From the NCBI RefSeq assembly GCF_002878395.1, contig NC_061118.1, positions 91,283,016 through 91,347,015 of the forward strand: a DNA stretch of 64,000 nt, in the 5' to 3' direction. Positions 42,788-55,200 of the stretch are shown here, in pieces (positions within the stretch are counted from its first letter, which is position 1; every line of letters begins with the position of its first letter). Made by a program: the position numbers and the translations under genes. The notes under the pieces are model-generated. The model was given only the letters and a program-made list of their open reading frames with translations. It did not search any database and had not been told where the DNA came from. This stretch comes from Capsicum annuum (Eukaryota > Streptophyta > Magnoliopsida > Solanales > Solanaceae).

Positions 42788-42865
42788 TATCGCAACAACT
42801 ATGAGCCCGGTTGAACTCTACTCATGGATTTTTGCCATTCAAGAGTCCCGAGAAAATTGAAGGAG
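42785..42865 (-). CDS. CABIN1: CABIN1 exon 1: 5' leader plus the start codon only
   Basis: The coding part is only the ATG at 42785-42787, followed at once by the donor GTAAGC. Joined to exon 2 it reads [12 protein letters not shown], the conserved start of the plant family. The transcription start is not visible, so the upstream limit (about 42865) is a guess. Two short upstream frames lie in the presumed leader, at 42818-42838 and 42799-42825. Confidence 0.8.
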
Positions 42866-43333
42866 AGAAAATTTGGCTAACAGCCTTTTTCAATGATCAA
42901 AATGGTGTACTTTTATTTTGAGAAAAATGAATCCAAAGACCTCCAAGTTTTCAATTAAAACAAGAAGTGGATCCCACAACTTGTCCCCTTTGAAAATGTT
43001 AAGTCTCTTGAAAAACTGTATTAGTTCTCTCAACAACTTCTGTATTAGTTCTCTCAACAACTTTACAGTTGTTGAACAATTTCTCCCAATTATCGAACAA
43101 CTTTATTTAGTTATTGAATAATTTAGCACGGTTATCGAACAATTTTAATACTTTTGAACAATTAGGAGAAGTTAGTGGAACGAAAAAAACTCAAAAAAAA
43201 ATTGTCTCTCCCACCTAATTTTAAAAACTTGAAGGACCCTCACTTAATTGGACAACTTGTTTGTCCCTTTTAATCCAAAGACCCTTTTATTTTTTCATTT
43301 TAAAATAAAATAAAAAAATAACTTTAAAAAAAA
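42866..43333 (-). promoter_or_regulatory. Putative CABIN1 promoter and 5' flank
   Basis: About 470 bp between the presumed leader and copia-5. At 43010-43160 an imperfect repeat of roughly 25 bp (ATTAGTTCTCTCAACAACTT, TTATCGAACAACTTT, TTATCGAACAATTTT, TTTTGAACAATT) recurs five to six times. No convincing TATA box was picked out in this part. The transcription start is unknown. Confidence 0.45.
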
Positions 43334-46300
43334 TGGTATAAAATAAAGTCAAAATATCAAATTTAAGGAAATAAGAGAACCTTAATAGTGCATTTGTTAT
43401 TACTTTGATGTCTCAATAAAATGTACAAATGGTGGCTATTTATAGACACCAAACTTAGTTTCTAAGCTTGTCAAACTTGATTTCAAGTTGGCCAACTATT
43501 TTAGGTTTTCAAATCCAAATTTAACAAGGAATGTTTTGGTCTTCAAATCCAACTTGACTACTATCTCTAATATTTCAAACATATACATGTTACATGATAT
43601 CATCCATATAATATAACACTCCTTCTTGGATGTCAATTAAGAGATAATATGTCTCGTTAAAATCTTACTAAGAAAACTCAATGGGAAAAAGCCCAAAGAA
43701 GGAAAAAAGAATACACACATCTTGTAATATTCCTTTAGTGTTGCCTCATTAAAAACCTTACCAAGAAAATCCGATTGGGACAAAACCTTGGTTAAGAAAA
43801 AAAAGAGTACAACGCGTATTTTACTCCCTTGATGGGAACTTCAGTTTAATGACTTGAATCTTTGCATCCCGATCTTGTACATTATCTTCTTGAAAGTTAT
43901 AGTTGAAAGAGACTTGATGAATAAATCAGTTATATTGTTACTCGAACGAATCTGTTGAACATTAATATTATCATTCTTTTGTAGCTCGTATGTATAGAAA
44001 AACCTTGATGAAGTGTGCTTCATTCTATCTCCTTTTAATAAATCCTCCTTGAAGATATGTTATGCATGTTGCATTATCTTCGTATAAACTTATGGGTACA
44101 TTGTCACATTTCAAACAATATTTTTCTCGAATGAGATGTATCGTGGACCTCAACCAAACATATTCTCAGCTTACTTCATGAATAACTATTAGCTCGGCAT
44201 GATTTGATGAAGTGCTAGATAGACCGCTTGTATATCTCTAAGATATGGTAGTAACCTCACATGTCAACACATTGCATGTTTGAGATAGCATGATCAACAA
44301 GATCAGGACTGCAATCTTTAGAATAAAATAAGATCATGTGTTTGATCCCATTTCGATGTCTCCTAGTAGGAGCGAAATTATACCTTGCTAACAAATTAAC
44401 TGAAAAGGGCAATATCGGCCTTGTAGTATTTGCAAGATACATTAGTACATCAATTGCACTAAGATATTGTACTGCATAACCAATTCAATTCAGTGTATTT
44501 CTCATGTCAGCAAATTATCTACTGCTTTTGAAAACTCTCCAAGAGTTTCAATAATTTTCAAGTTATAGATTTATGCCATATAAGGATTATAGATAAGTTT
44601 CCCAGAAACTTTTATATTTTCAAACATTTTGAATTCTTGAACAAGTTTTCATGTAAATTTTGTCAAGTGACAATATTCAACATTTCATCTATGACATTTT
44701 CAAGTGTCTGGACTGCAAATCAAATAAGTGTTATACTTATCAAGATGCATCATTTCATGTCACTTGATAAATGTTTCTACGTCAGCATGCTTAAATTAAT
44801 GTAGAATTCGGATCCTCATAATCTTTTACAATATTGCGCTAATATTGTATCAAAGATATCTTTGACATTTCTCATTTTGTATCGGTTCACAATGCGTCAT
44901 AACATTTTGAGATTTCATCACTTCATTATTTTCAGGTACCTAAATCTCTCATAAGGTTTCATGAGTGTTATGTCATAGGCTCTTCAAGAGCACATTGCCT
45001 TCTTATTATGATTATTCGCTCCTTATTATTTTCAAGAATTATTTCTTTTGTAACCGATTGGTCTACCATGCTTCACATATGTATAGACTTTGTCCTTTAG
45101 GGACACAAAATAGGTGCACTTACAGCTTAATATACGATGCTTTCGGCATTTAACTTGGATTATCTTTTGAATGAGGATCTGATGATAATTCCTCACATAT
45201 TTCTTAGCTGCTTACAATCTCCCCCTTATGTTAGAAAAACTAACATACGTGCTTCATCTTCTTTGAGGAATCCATCGTTATGCATCATGGTATATACATT
45301 AATCGTATACCGCACATCAAAACTATTAGATAGAATAGTTGGTTCCTGACCTTGAACCAATTGAGAGGGGAAAAATAATCATAATTTCTTGGTCTAATGC
45401 ATACAAGTGCTATTGTATCATATTTCAGACCAACACATAAAGTTCTGTTCTCATTAGTAATGGTTTAGCTATTTATCAAATACATTCAATGCCAAACCAT
45501 CATCATCAAGATGAATTGTCTTGATTACACAATCTGCAAATTATGTTCTTAACTCAGTTTTATTGAGCAAACAACTTTATGAATTTCAAACTATAGGTTG
45601 ACAATAAATGTACATGTGATCATCTTATTGATGCATCATTTCAACATATCACGTGATAGGTGAACGAGCCCTTATTCACCTTTTATACTTTTCAGATTTT
45701 AAGGGATCCAATCCCAAAATTAGTTGGTCCAACCAACTTATCATGAGAACAAGCAACATTAAAAGTAATGAAGAATTTTCTAATTCTTCAATATATGCTC
45801 AATACTCAGTATGTACATATTTGAGATGTCGCAATCGTTCATGTCAATTTATGAACGTTTATTCTAGCAAACTCCAAGTTTACCATGACAAGTACCTTTT
45901 ACTCTAGTAAATTTCAAATTTACTATTACATGAATAAATTTCAGATTTACTATTTTAGAAGTAGGCTTCAAAATAACTCTTCTCAGTTATTCTGCCTCAT
46001 TTGGAGGTGAGTTGTGATACTATCACAATCAAGTGCACGTTTGTATTAAAACAATCGAAATCCTCATTTTTCAGCAATGAAATATAATCACGCCCTGAGT
46101 CTATCAATTTTGATAGCTTATAACCTCTTTCATGATATTGCTACTTTAGGAGAAAATCTAGGCATATATATAATAAAGAGAATTTTTCTCTAACATATCT
46201 TATAGTCATAATAAGAGTGTGAAAATTTTATCACTTTTGATGATTATTATCATATTGTCCCTTCGCGCTTATTTTTGTGCATTCAATTACTTGTCTTCTT

Positions 46301-47131
46301 TCGGATATATTATGCACTGCTATCACATTCCTTTCAAGAATTGAGCAAGTTGTCAACTTTCAGATTCATCATGTATTGCTACCATATTCACTTCATGGAA
46401 TAGAGCATATCAATGAGATATGTTTCATGACTTTTCATGAAATACACATTATTTTGCCTTAGCCATCATTATATCATCAATATGGTACATTGAGATTCAA
46501 ACTCAATATCTTATCCATAAAAGACATCTTAGACATAAATCGATGGGACTTTGAACCCAATATCTTTTCATTATGGTGCATTGGAACTTTTAATCTAATG
46601 TCTTACCCTCTTAATGAGATGAGACTTAAATCCATCATCATATTTTTTAACAATATTGTTCTTCATGAACAAATTTAAAGCATAAGTAGTTCCAAACCAA
46701 TTATTTTTCCTTAAATCTAATAATAGTTATATCATCAAAAGTAAAAGACAAATAAGAAATTACTAACCTTAAAATTATTTTTAGGTTTATAATCTCACCT
46801 TGTTTGGTAGAGTCTCGTGCTGATAGCGAATTATAAAATAAAGATAAAATATCAATATCAATCTTAACGAAATGAGAGAACTTTAGTAATACATTTGTTA
46901 CTACTTTGATGTCTCAATAAAATGTACAAATGGTGGCTATTTATAGACACCAAACTTAGTTTCTTAGTTTGTCAAACTTGACTTCAAGTTGGCAAGTTGG
47001 CCAACTATTTTAGGTTTCCAAATCCAAATTGAACAAGGAATGTTTTGGTCTTTAAATTCAACTTGACTACTAACTATTATCTTTAATATTTCACACACAT
47101 ACATATTACATGGCATCCATATTATATAACA
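43334..47131 (-). mobile_element. Copia-5: LTR retrotransposon just upstream of CABIN1
   Basis: LTRs at 43334-43618 (285 bp) and 46821-47131 (311 bp) are clearly alike (TTTGATGTCTCAATAAAATG, GGTGGCTATTTATAGACACC). Flanks AAAAA and GAAAA agree at 4 of 5. Orientation is minus, since the frame at 43841-44023 reads FFYTYELQKNDNINVQQIRS...IGMQRFKSLN, a copia RNase H C-terminus next to the left (3') LTR. The remaining interior is too degraded to assign apart from a weak piece at 44257-44442. The left LTR has lost about 8 bp near its start. Confidence 0.85.
43436..43445 (-). promoter_or_regulatory. TATA-like box in the copia-5 3' LTR, facing CABIN1
   Basis: The minus strand reads CTATAAATAG in both LTRs, a standard position for a copia LTR promoter. 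In the left LTR it points toward CABIN1 exon 1, about 650 bp away. Use by the host gene is only a possibility. Confidence 0.5.
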
Positions 47132-48347
47132 GAAAAACTATAATAATATATTAAAAACTATAAAAGCTACTTATTTACAAATATAATTAAAACATAAAAT
47201 CCTAACTTATTTTTTCAATTTCAAATCTTCTTTTTCCTCTCTCTTACTTTTTTCTCCTCTATTATTACTAAAAACTCATTATTTCTTCAACTTTCTCCTT
47301 TTTGAAGCTAGCATTTTATTCCTAAACATTCTGTCTTTCAAATTTGTAAGTTTTCTACTCTCTTTTAATTTTAGTCCATTTTTTCAAAAAGAAAAAAAAT
47401 TGTGTGTATATATATAATCGATCGGATCAATAATTGACCTGTCCATATATTCGTTGGATTGATTATTGATTTATCTAGTATTATTCGGATCAATAATTGA
47501 TCTGTTCATATATCGATTGGATCAATAATAGATCCGTCCATCGTAAATGAGATTTTGAACTAATTTGTAAAATGTGTAAAAGATTTCGGTGGGAGGGGTT
47601 TTGTTTAAATTCTGTAAGTTGGTGATTTGTGGACTAATTTGTAACTTTTAAAAGTTGTAAATAAATTTATATCACAAATAATTTTTTTTTTCAAAAGTGG
47701 TCCCTAAAAAATAAAACTTATAGTCTATTTAATTAAAAAGTAAACCTGAATAGGTCATTTACAAAAAAAAAACCCTATTTAAGTATGCATTTGGCCATCA
47801 AAAAATTTTCACCTTTTGTTCAAAAAATTATTTTAAAAAGTGAAAATAGTAGTGTAAACTTATTTTTACTTTGTTCACTCTTATTTGTCGTAAAATCACA
47901 CACACACACACATATATAAAGGAGAAACTATAACATGTTGATGTGACATGCCTCGTCGACAAGAGATGTTATTTATCCTGTTTCTTGTTTTTTGGACTTT
48001 TATTCTTATTTAAATCAATTATTTTATCGTAGAAATAAGTAATTACTTAATTTATTACAATTAAATATTTTATTAATGAAGGAATTTATAACAAAAACTC
48101 TTCACATATCAATTAAGAGGAGTAATTATTCATAACTCACATCTCTTTAAATTACACTCTTAGTAAAATTATTTATCTATTTATTTTCACCTTTTTCTAA
48201 TTATAAAATGACAATATTTCTTTTAATTTTTTTAATTATCAAATGACAATAGCTTTTAATATTGTAAATATTTTTAGAGATGCTATTTGTCTTTTTTCTT
48301 GCTTTTTGGCCTTTTTTCTTATTTAAATCATCTATTTTATTATAAAA
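47132..48347. other. AT-rich intergenic DNA
   Basis: Contains a short diverged tandem repeat (47416-47543) and, from about 47925, sequence that recurs at 52005-52255 and more weakly at 57180-57330 (AATTATTCATAACTCACA, ATTATAAAATGACAATATTT). These shared blocks look like parts of non-autonomous Helitrons. No gene seen. Confidence 0.6.
47416..47543. repeat. Tandem repeat of a ~38-bp unit
   Basis: Three to four diverged copies built around GGATCAATAATTGATC.GT.CATATATCGATTGGATC. Non-coding. Confidence 0.7.
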
Positions 48348-48376
48348 CTAGGAAAATTAGCCGCGCTTCGCGCGGT
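48348..48376 (-). mobile_element. Helitron-like 3' terminus
   Basis: On the minus strand a 6-bp-stem hairpin CCGCGCGAAGCGCGG is followed after 9 bases by CTAG and then T. This is the hairpin-CTRR-T signature of a Helitron 3' end. The element would extend to the right. Its 5' end is not certain; a candidate is near 51990 (AAAGGAGGATTATAAATATG on the minus strand). Confidence 0.65.
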
Positions 48377-48502
48377 GTTAAAAATTAATTATTTTATTTG
48401 ATCAATTTTATATTCACTTTAGATTTATTATCTAATCATAATATTATAACTTGTTATAATTATGTTATGAAGAATGTTTTGTTCCATAAAAGAAAAAAAT
48501 TT

Positions 48503-48689
48503 AACAATTTACCATTTTTAAATGATGGATAATATATTCTTTATCAATAAATTAAAATATATTTTATAATAACAATTTTATTTCATTTCTATTGCGTATT
48601 CAATAAAGTTGAGATTTTAATTTGAAATAATGTACTCATGTGTGCTTATAAATGTATTAAGATGGTAAGATAATTTCCTTCTCATTATA

Positions 48690-48730
<41 letters not shown>

Positions 48731-49010
48731 NNNNNNNNNNNNNNNNNNNNNNNNNNNNNNNNNNNNNNNNNNNNNNNNNNNNNNNNNNNNNNNNNNNNNN
48801 NNNNNNNNNNNNNNNNNNNNNNNNNNNNNNTTTTAAATGATGGATAATATATTCTTTATCAATAAATTAAAATATATTTTATAATAACAATTTTATTTCA
48901 TTTCTATTGCGTATTCAATAAAGTTGAGATTTTAATTTGAAATAATATACTTATGTGTGCTTATAAATGTACTAAGATGGTAAGATAATTTCCTTCTCAT
49001 TATATATATA
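48503..49010. repeat. ~200-bp direct duplication flanking an N gap
   Basis: Blocks from TTTTAAATGATGGATAATAT to TTTCCTTCTCATTATATATA occur at 48515-48702 and again at 48831-49010, with very few differences. An AT dinucleotide run and the 100-N gap (48731-48830) lie between them. Confidence 0.85.
48731..48830. other. Assembly gap (100 N)
   Basis: Exactly 100 N after an (AT)n run. Because the sequence on the right repeats that on the left, the gap may be a false join of overlapping contig ends. Confidence 0.98.
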
Positions 49011-49117
49011 TGTATAAACAATTTCAATAGCATAAATCTCTTTAAGTCGTCAGCACTATATATAGATTAACTTCATATTACAACTACCTTAATGTTCATA
49101 TTACGATTCGCATCATA

Positions 49118-49735
49118 AAAAAATCATGAAAGTTCATATTATAGAAGTTACATATAAAGGACATATACATGAACACTCACACGCATACACCTATTTTTTC
49201 TACATTAATTGTAAGAAAATAGACGAAAAAGAAATAAAAAAATTAGTATATAATTTTTTAAGCTCTTGTTTGATAGCCTCTTTGACAAACGATCAACCTT
49301 CAAAAGTCTATAAAATTTACAATAGTAAAAAAAAATCATGAAATTCATATTATAGAAGTTACATATAGAGAACATAGTCATGAACACTCACACACGCACA
49401 TACCTATTGCTTTTACTTAACCATAAGAAAATGGACGAAAAATAAATACAAAATTAGTGTATAATTTTTTAAGCTATTGTTTGATAGCCTTTTTGACAAG
49501 CGATCAACCTTCAAAAGTCTAGAAAATTTACAATAATCAAAAAATCATGAAAGTTCATATTATAGAAGTTACATATATAGGACATACTCATAAACACTGA
49601 CACACACACATACCTAATTTTTTTACATTAACCATAAGAAAATACACGAAAAAAAAAATACAAAATTAGTGTATAATTTTTTAAAGTTCTTGTTCGATAG
49701 CCTCTTTGACAAACAATCAACCTTCAAATGTCTTC
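49118..49735. repeat. Three tandem copies of a ~210-bp unit
   Basis: Units start near 49118, 49327 and 49537. Each has AAAAATCATGAAAGTTCATA, AGAAGTTACATATA, ACACTCACAC, TTTTTTAAGCTCTTGTTTGA and CAACCTTCAAAAGTCT. The period is about 209-210 bp. The chance open frames here carry no family resemblance. Confidence 0.88.
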
Positions 49736-49739
49736 TTAA

Positions 49740-50810
49740 TAAGCTTGAATTTAATACTATAAATAATAATATAAAGAACACTATTTTAGATATAAAACAA
49801 AAAGGATATTCTTGAGTATGAATTTCGTGAAACAAAATATTATGACTTTATATAGATGAAAATGGAGGAACATCATAAGCTATCTTAAATTTTATAATTA
49901 AATAATTGGAGGTTATGAATATGAAAATTTAAAAGTCATGAAGCTAGTGATATTATTAAGAGTAGATTTTTTTTTTTTTGGTTATATAGAGATATAAATT
50001 TTACTTAATAAAAATCAATTACATTAATTATAAAGGAAGATAAAGACAATTAACAAAATATTTAGAGTTTGAAAATAAAAAAAATAAAAAAAAAGAGAAA
50101 AAAATGGTCTTCTTGAACTTAACTAATTGAAGGTTATGAATATGAAAGGCTTAAGAGTTATGGGCATTACTAATATTTAAGAGTAGAATTTATTAATTGA
50201 ATGTATACACTCTTAAGTATATAAATATATTTTTTTGTGAATTTTCATCAATTACGTATTTTCAGTCTTCTAAAAGTTTGATTTTTATATAATATATTCT
50301 ATAAGTGAAACAGTAATTTCATTTTTCTTAAAAGAAAGTAGAGAAAAAAGATTCCACAAAATTGAATTTATTTTCATGCCTAGTTTTAGTAAGTTTTAAA
50401 CTTGTTTATTATTTATATATATAACACAAATCTAATTATATGAATATCATATTTTTTTTATCTTATTTTATCCTTTTCATTTCTCTTTAAACTATAAAAT
50501 GTGAAAAATCAAAAACTACAATTTAACGAATCGATAAACAACTTTCTTATGAATTAAATGTCATCTAAAAATTATAAACTAATGTTACATTCTCATATTT
50601 TATCAAAATATTTACTAAAATTGATGTACATAATTGCGGAAGGATCCATAGATACTTTCGTAAGTAGTACACATATATGTTTGCCTCCTTCCTTTGCTTT
50701 TACTTTAGAAAATAAACACTCTGGTCTAGACACGCATATAAAAAATTGACATCACCAACGAAAAAAATCAGAAAAATAGTTAACTAAATTAATATAAACT
50801 TTTGAAAATG
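49740..50810. other. AT-rich intergenic DNA
   Basis: Very AT-rich with many stops. No gene or clear element ends. The motif GGAGGTTATGAATATGAAA recurs here and near 51750, in the style of the Helitron-related blocks. Confidence 0.6.
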
Positions 50811-51258
50811 TTATATTGTGAATTGAAGAGGAAATAAGAACTATCACACATATAAATATAATTTCTCTCAGAAGAATTTTAAACAGTAATAGTTAGATTT
50901 TTGTCATCTCAATATCTTACTTCATTTGTATATCAATCGAGCCTTAAAAGAGTCAGAAAAAAAAAACTACGTGTAGCATGAAACGAAAAAGGACAACTAA
51001 ATTGTTAACTAAAAGTGTTAAGAGCAGTTGGAGATGTTATATTGTGAATTGAAGAGGAAAGAAGAACTATCACACATATAAATATAATTTCTCTCAAAAG
51101 AATTTTAAACATTAATAGTTAGATTCTTGTCATCTCAATATCCTACTTCATTTGTATGTTAATCAAGCCTTAAAAGAGTTAGAAAAAAAAATTAACTGTA
51201 GCATGAAACGAAAAAGGACAACTAAATTGTTAACTAAAAGTGCTAAGAGAAGTTGGAG
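50811..51258. repeat. Two tandem copies of a ~223-bp unit
   Basis: GTTATATTGTGAATTGAAGA through GGACAACTAAATTGTTAAC to AAGTTGGAGAT occurs at 50811-51033 and 51034-51258, with only scattered differences. Confidence 0.88.
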
Positions 51259-51962
51259 ATGAAATTTAATAAATCGAAAATATAAAAAATATTGCACTTT
51301 GAACTATATCTTGGCCGGTGAGACTTTTCTTTTGTTGCTATATACTATGTCTCATACCCACGGTGAGATAAGGACAAGAAAAACAATCATGATAGTAATC
51401 TTCTTTTCATCTACAATTACAATTTTAATGAGATTAAGATTAAAAGAAATACAAGATTGCAAAAAATTAATTAATGGGCACATAACATAAAAAAAAATTG
51501 TTCTAATAAAGTAATACATAACTCTTTACAAAAAAATAAAAATGTACGAAGTTTATTAATGGACGATGCACAACATAAAAGAAATCTACTCTAAAAAAAT
51601 AAATAAAGCTTAGAGGAGTGACTTTCAAAATGCATATACCTTTTAAGAAACAATTGTCATTAGACTTTTTCAAGAAACAATTGCTATTGTTTCACACTAT
51701 TTAAAGAAAAAATTGTCATTTGATTTTTTAATGCAAAATTAAATAATTGGAGGTTATGAATATAAAAGGCTTTAGAGTTATGAATTTTATTAATATTAAT
51801 TAAGAGTGTAATTTATTATGAACATAAATAGATGTGAGTTATGAAAATAATTTTAAAAATAATAATTGAAAAAGTGAAAGAAAAACTCCAAAAAAAGGAG
51901 AAAAAAGATAAATAGAATCTTTGGCCAAAGAAAGGTGCCACATAGGCATATTTATAATCCTC

Positions 51963-52006
<44 letters not shown>

Positions 52007-52271
52007 ATTAAGTAGATTACGTAATGTATTATAATTAAATATTTTATTAATGAAGAAACATTTATAACAAAAAAATATTTATTATTTAAATCAATTATTT
52101 TATTATATAATTATGTAAATTACATAATTTATTACAATTAAAGAGGCATAATTATTCATAACTCACACCTCTTTAAATTACACTCTTAATAAATTTATTT
52201 ATTTATTTTTACCCTTTTATAATTATAAAATGACAATATTTTTAAAAAAAAATTTAATTATAAAATGGCAA
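51259..52271. other. AT-rich intergenic DNA with Helitron-like blocks
   Basis: Includes a TA-rich microsatellite at about 51965-52004. To its right the sequence matches 47990-48200 (ATTTTATTAATGAA, AATTATTCATAACTCACA, ATTATAAAATGACAATATTT). To its left the same kind of sequence appears reversed. RTE copy E is inserted at the right end. No gene. Confidence 0.55.
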
Positions 52272-55200
52272 TCAACAACAGCAACAAACCCAGTGTATTC
52301 CCACCTAGTGGGGTCTGGGGGGGTAAGATGTACGCAGTCCATACCTCTACCTCTGATGAAGTAGAAAGACTGTTTCCGATAGACCCCCGGCTCAAGGCAC
52401 GAGATACCACACAAACACATAGTAAAGCACACAAGCAGATTACATAACATAAATACGACACCCATAAGTAATATAAAACAGAGGAAAGCAGAGGAAAGCA
52501 CACAGATTCGTAATAAAACATGGAACATGGAACACGGAATCATAACAGGAATAAAACCCCCACCAAGTAATTCCCTACACTAGCGACCCAAACAGGCCCT
52601 AATCCTCTGCCGTAATTCGCGCCCTCCAGACCTTCCTATCTAGGGTCATGTCCTCGGTGAGCTGTAACTGTTCCATGTCCCGCCTAATCACCTCACCCCA
52701 GTACTTCTTCGGCCTACCCCTACCCCGCCTAAAACCATCCAACGCTAGCCTCTCACACCTACGGACCGAGGCATCCATGCCCCTCCTCTTCACGTGTCCG
52801 AACCATTTCAATCGTGCTTCCCACATTTTGCACTCCACTGAAGTCACACCAACCTTCTCCCGAATAGTCTCATTCCGAACTCTATCCCCTCTAGTCAGTC
52901 CACACATCCAGCGCAACATCCGCATTTCTGCCACCTTCATTTTTTGGATGTGGGAGTTCTTAACTGGCCAACACTCCGCTCCATACAACAAGGCCGGACG
53001 GACTACCACCCTGTAGAATTTGCCTTTAAGCTTGGGAGGCACCTTCTTATCACACAGCATCCCCGATGCGAGTTTCCACTTCATCCATCCCGCCCCAATA
53101 CGGTGCGAGACATCCTCGTCAATCTCACCGTTACTCTGGATCACGGACCCAAGATACTTGAACTTATCCCTCTTACATACCTCCTGTGCTTCCAGTTTCA
53201 CTACTACCTCATTCTCCCGCCTCACGTCATTAAACTTGCATTCCACATACTCTGTCTTGCTTCTGCTCACCCTGAACCCTTTAGACTCAAGAGTTTGCCT
53301 CCACACCTCTAATTTGTCATTCACACCCCCTCGAGTCTCATCTATCAGCACTACATCGTCTGCAAAAAGCATACACCACAGCACCTCCCCTTGAATGCGC
53401 CGCGTCAACACATCCATCACCAACGCAAACAAAAAGGGACTAAGAGTAGATCCCTGATGCAATCCTGTCAGGACAGTGAAATGCTCTGAGTCTCCTCCCG
53501 CCGTCCTCACCTGGGTTTTCGCTCCCTCATACATATCCTTAATTACTCTAGTATATGCCAGCGGTACTCCACTCACCTCCAAGCATCTCCAAAGAACCTC
53601 CCTGGAGACTTTGTCGTATGCCTTCTCCAGGTCGATAAACACCATGTGCAGATCCTTCTTCCTCTCCCTATACTGCTCTACCAACCTCCGCACCAGGTGG
53701 ATTGCCTCCGTCGTCAAGCGGCCGGGCATAAATCCGAACTGGTTTTCCGAAATAGACACTATCCATCTCAGCCTCACCTCGACCACTCTCTCCCAGATCT
53801 TCATAGAGTAACTCAATAACTTAATCCCCCTATAGTTATTGCAACTCTGAATGTCCCCCTTATTCTTATAGAGAGGGACCATGGTACTCCACCTCCACGC
53901 CTCGGGCATCTTTGCCATCCTGAAGATTTCATTAAATAATCCAGTCAACCACCTTACACCAGCCTCTCTAACGAACTTCCAAAACTCCACCGGTATCTCA
54001 TCCGGCCTCGTCGCCCTACCCCTTCACATCCTACGGACAGCCTGTCTAACCTCTTCTACCTTAAAACATCTACAATAGCTAAAATCCTGACACTCCTCTG
54101 AGTGCTCCAGTTCCCCTAACACAATAGCTCTATCCCCTTCGTCATTCAAGAGCCTATGAAATACAACTGCCATCTCTTCTTAATGTGACCGTCCTTCACC
54201 AACACTCTACCGTCCTCCCCCTTAATGCACCTCACCTGATCGAGGTCACGACTCTTCCTCTCTCTAGCCCTAGCGAGTCTAAACAACTTTTTCTCCCCTC
54301 CTTTCCCCTGTAACCCTGCATACAAACTCTCAAAAGCGACCGTTTTAGCTGCCGTGACTGCTGACTTCGCCTCCTTCCTCGCTAGCTTGTACTCTTTCCT
54401 GTTTACCCGCTTCTCCTCTTCGTCCTTACTTTCCACCAACTTAGCATACGCCTCTTTCTTGGTCCCCACTTTCTTCTCTACCTCTTCATTCCACCACCAA
54501 TCCCCCCGATGGTGCCCGGCCCGGCCCCTAGAAACACCCAACACCTCACTTGCATTCACCCTGATGCACCTTGCCGCCCTGTCCCACATACTATCCACGT
54601 CCCCCCTACACTCCCACACCCCCATTCCCGCCAACCTCTCCCCTATCTCCCATGCATTCACTGACGTCAGGCCGTCCCACTTAATTCTTGGTCTACACTC
54701 CTTAGTCCTCCTCTTTCTATTCTTCTTTATACCCAAATCCATAACCAAGAGCCTATGCTGGATCGAAAGATTCTCACTCGAGATGACTTTACAGTCCTTA
54801 CACAATGCCCTATCCCCTTTTCTAAGCAACAAAAAGTCAATCTGAGTCCTGGCTACCGCGCTTCGAAAGGTGATCAGGTGGTCGTCCTTCTTCGGGAAGC
54901 CCGAGTTCACCACCACCAGCCCAAAGGCCCTCGCAAACTCCAGTAGGGTCGCCCCCTCTTCATTTCTCTCCCCAAAACCAAAACCACCATGCACGTCACC
55001 AAAGCCTCCCGGTAGCGCCCCGATGTGCCCGTTGAAATCCCCTGCTACAACAATCTTCTCCGAACTAGGCACGCCTCTCACCACCTCCTTCAAAGCCTCC
55101 CAAAACCGCATCTTCTCCTTCCCCTCCAATCCCACTTGCGGCGCATAAGCACTACACACATTCAGGGTAAACCCCCGAATGACCAACTTAATAGTCATCA

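Noticed and set aside
49118..49735. CRISPR-like spaced repeat
   Set aside because: Plant nuclear DNA; the repeats are 210-bp direct tandem units, not short repeats with unique spacers.
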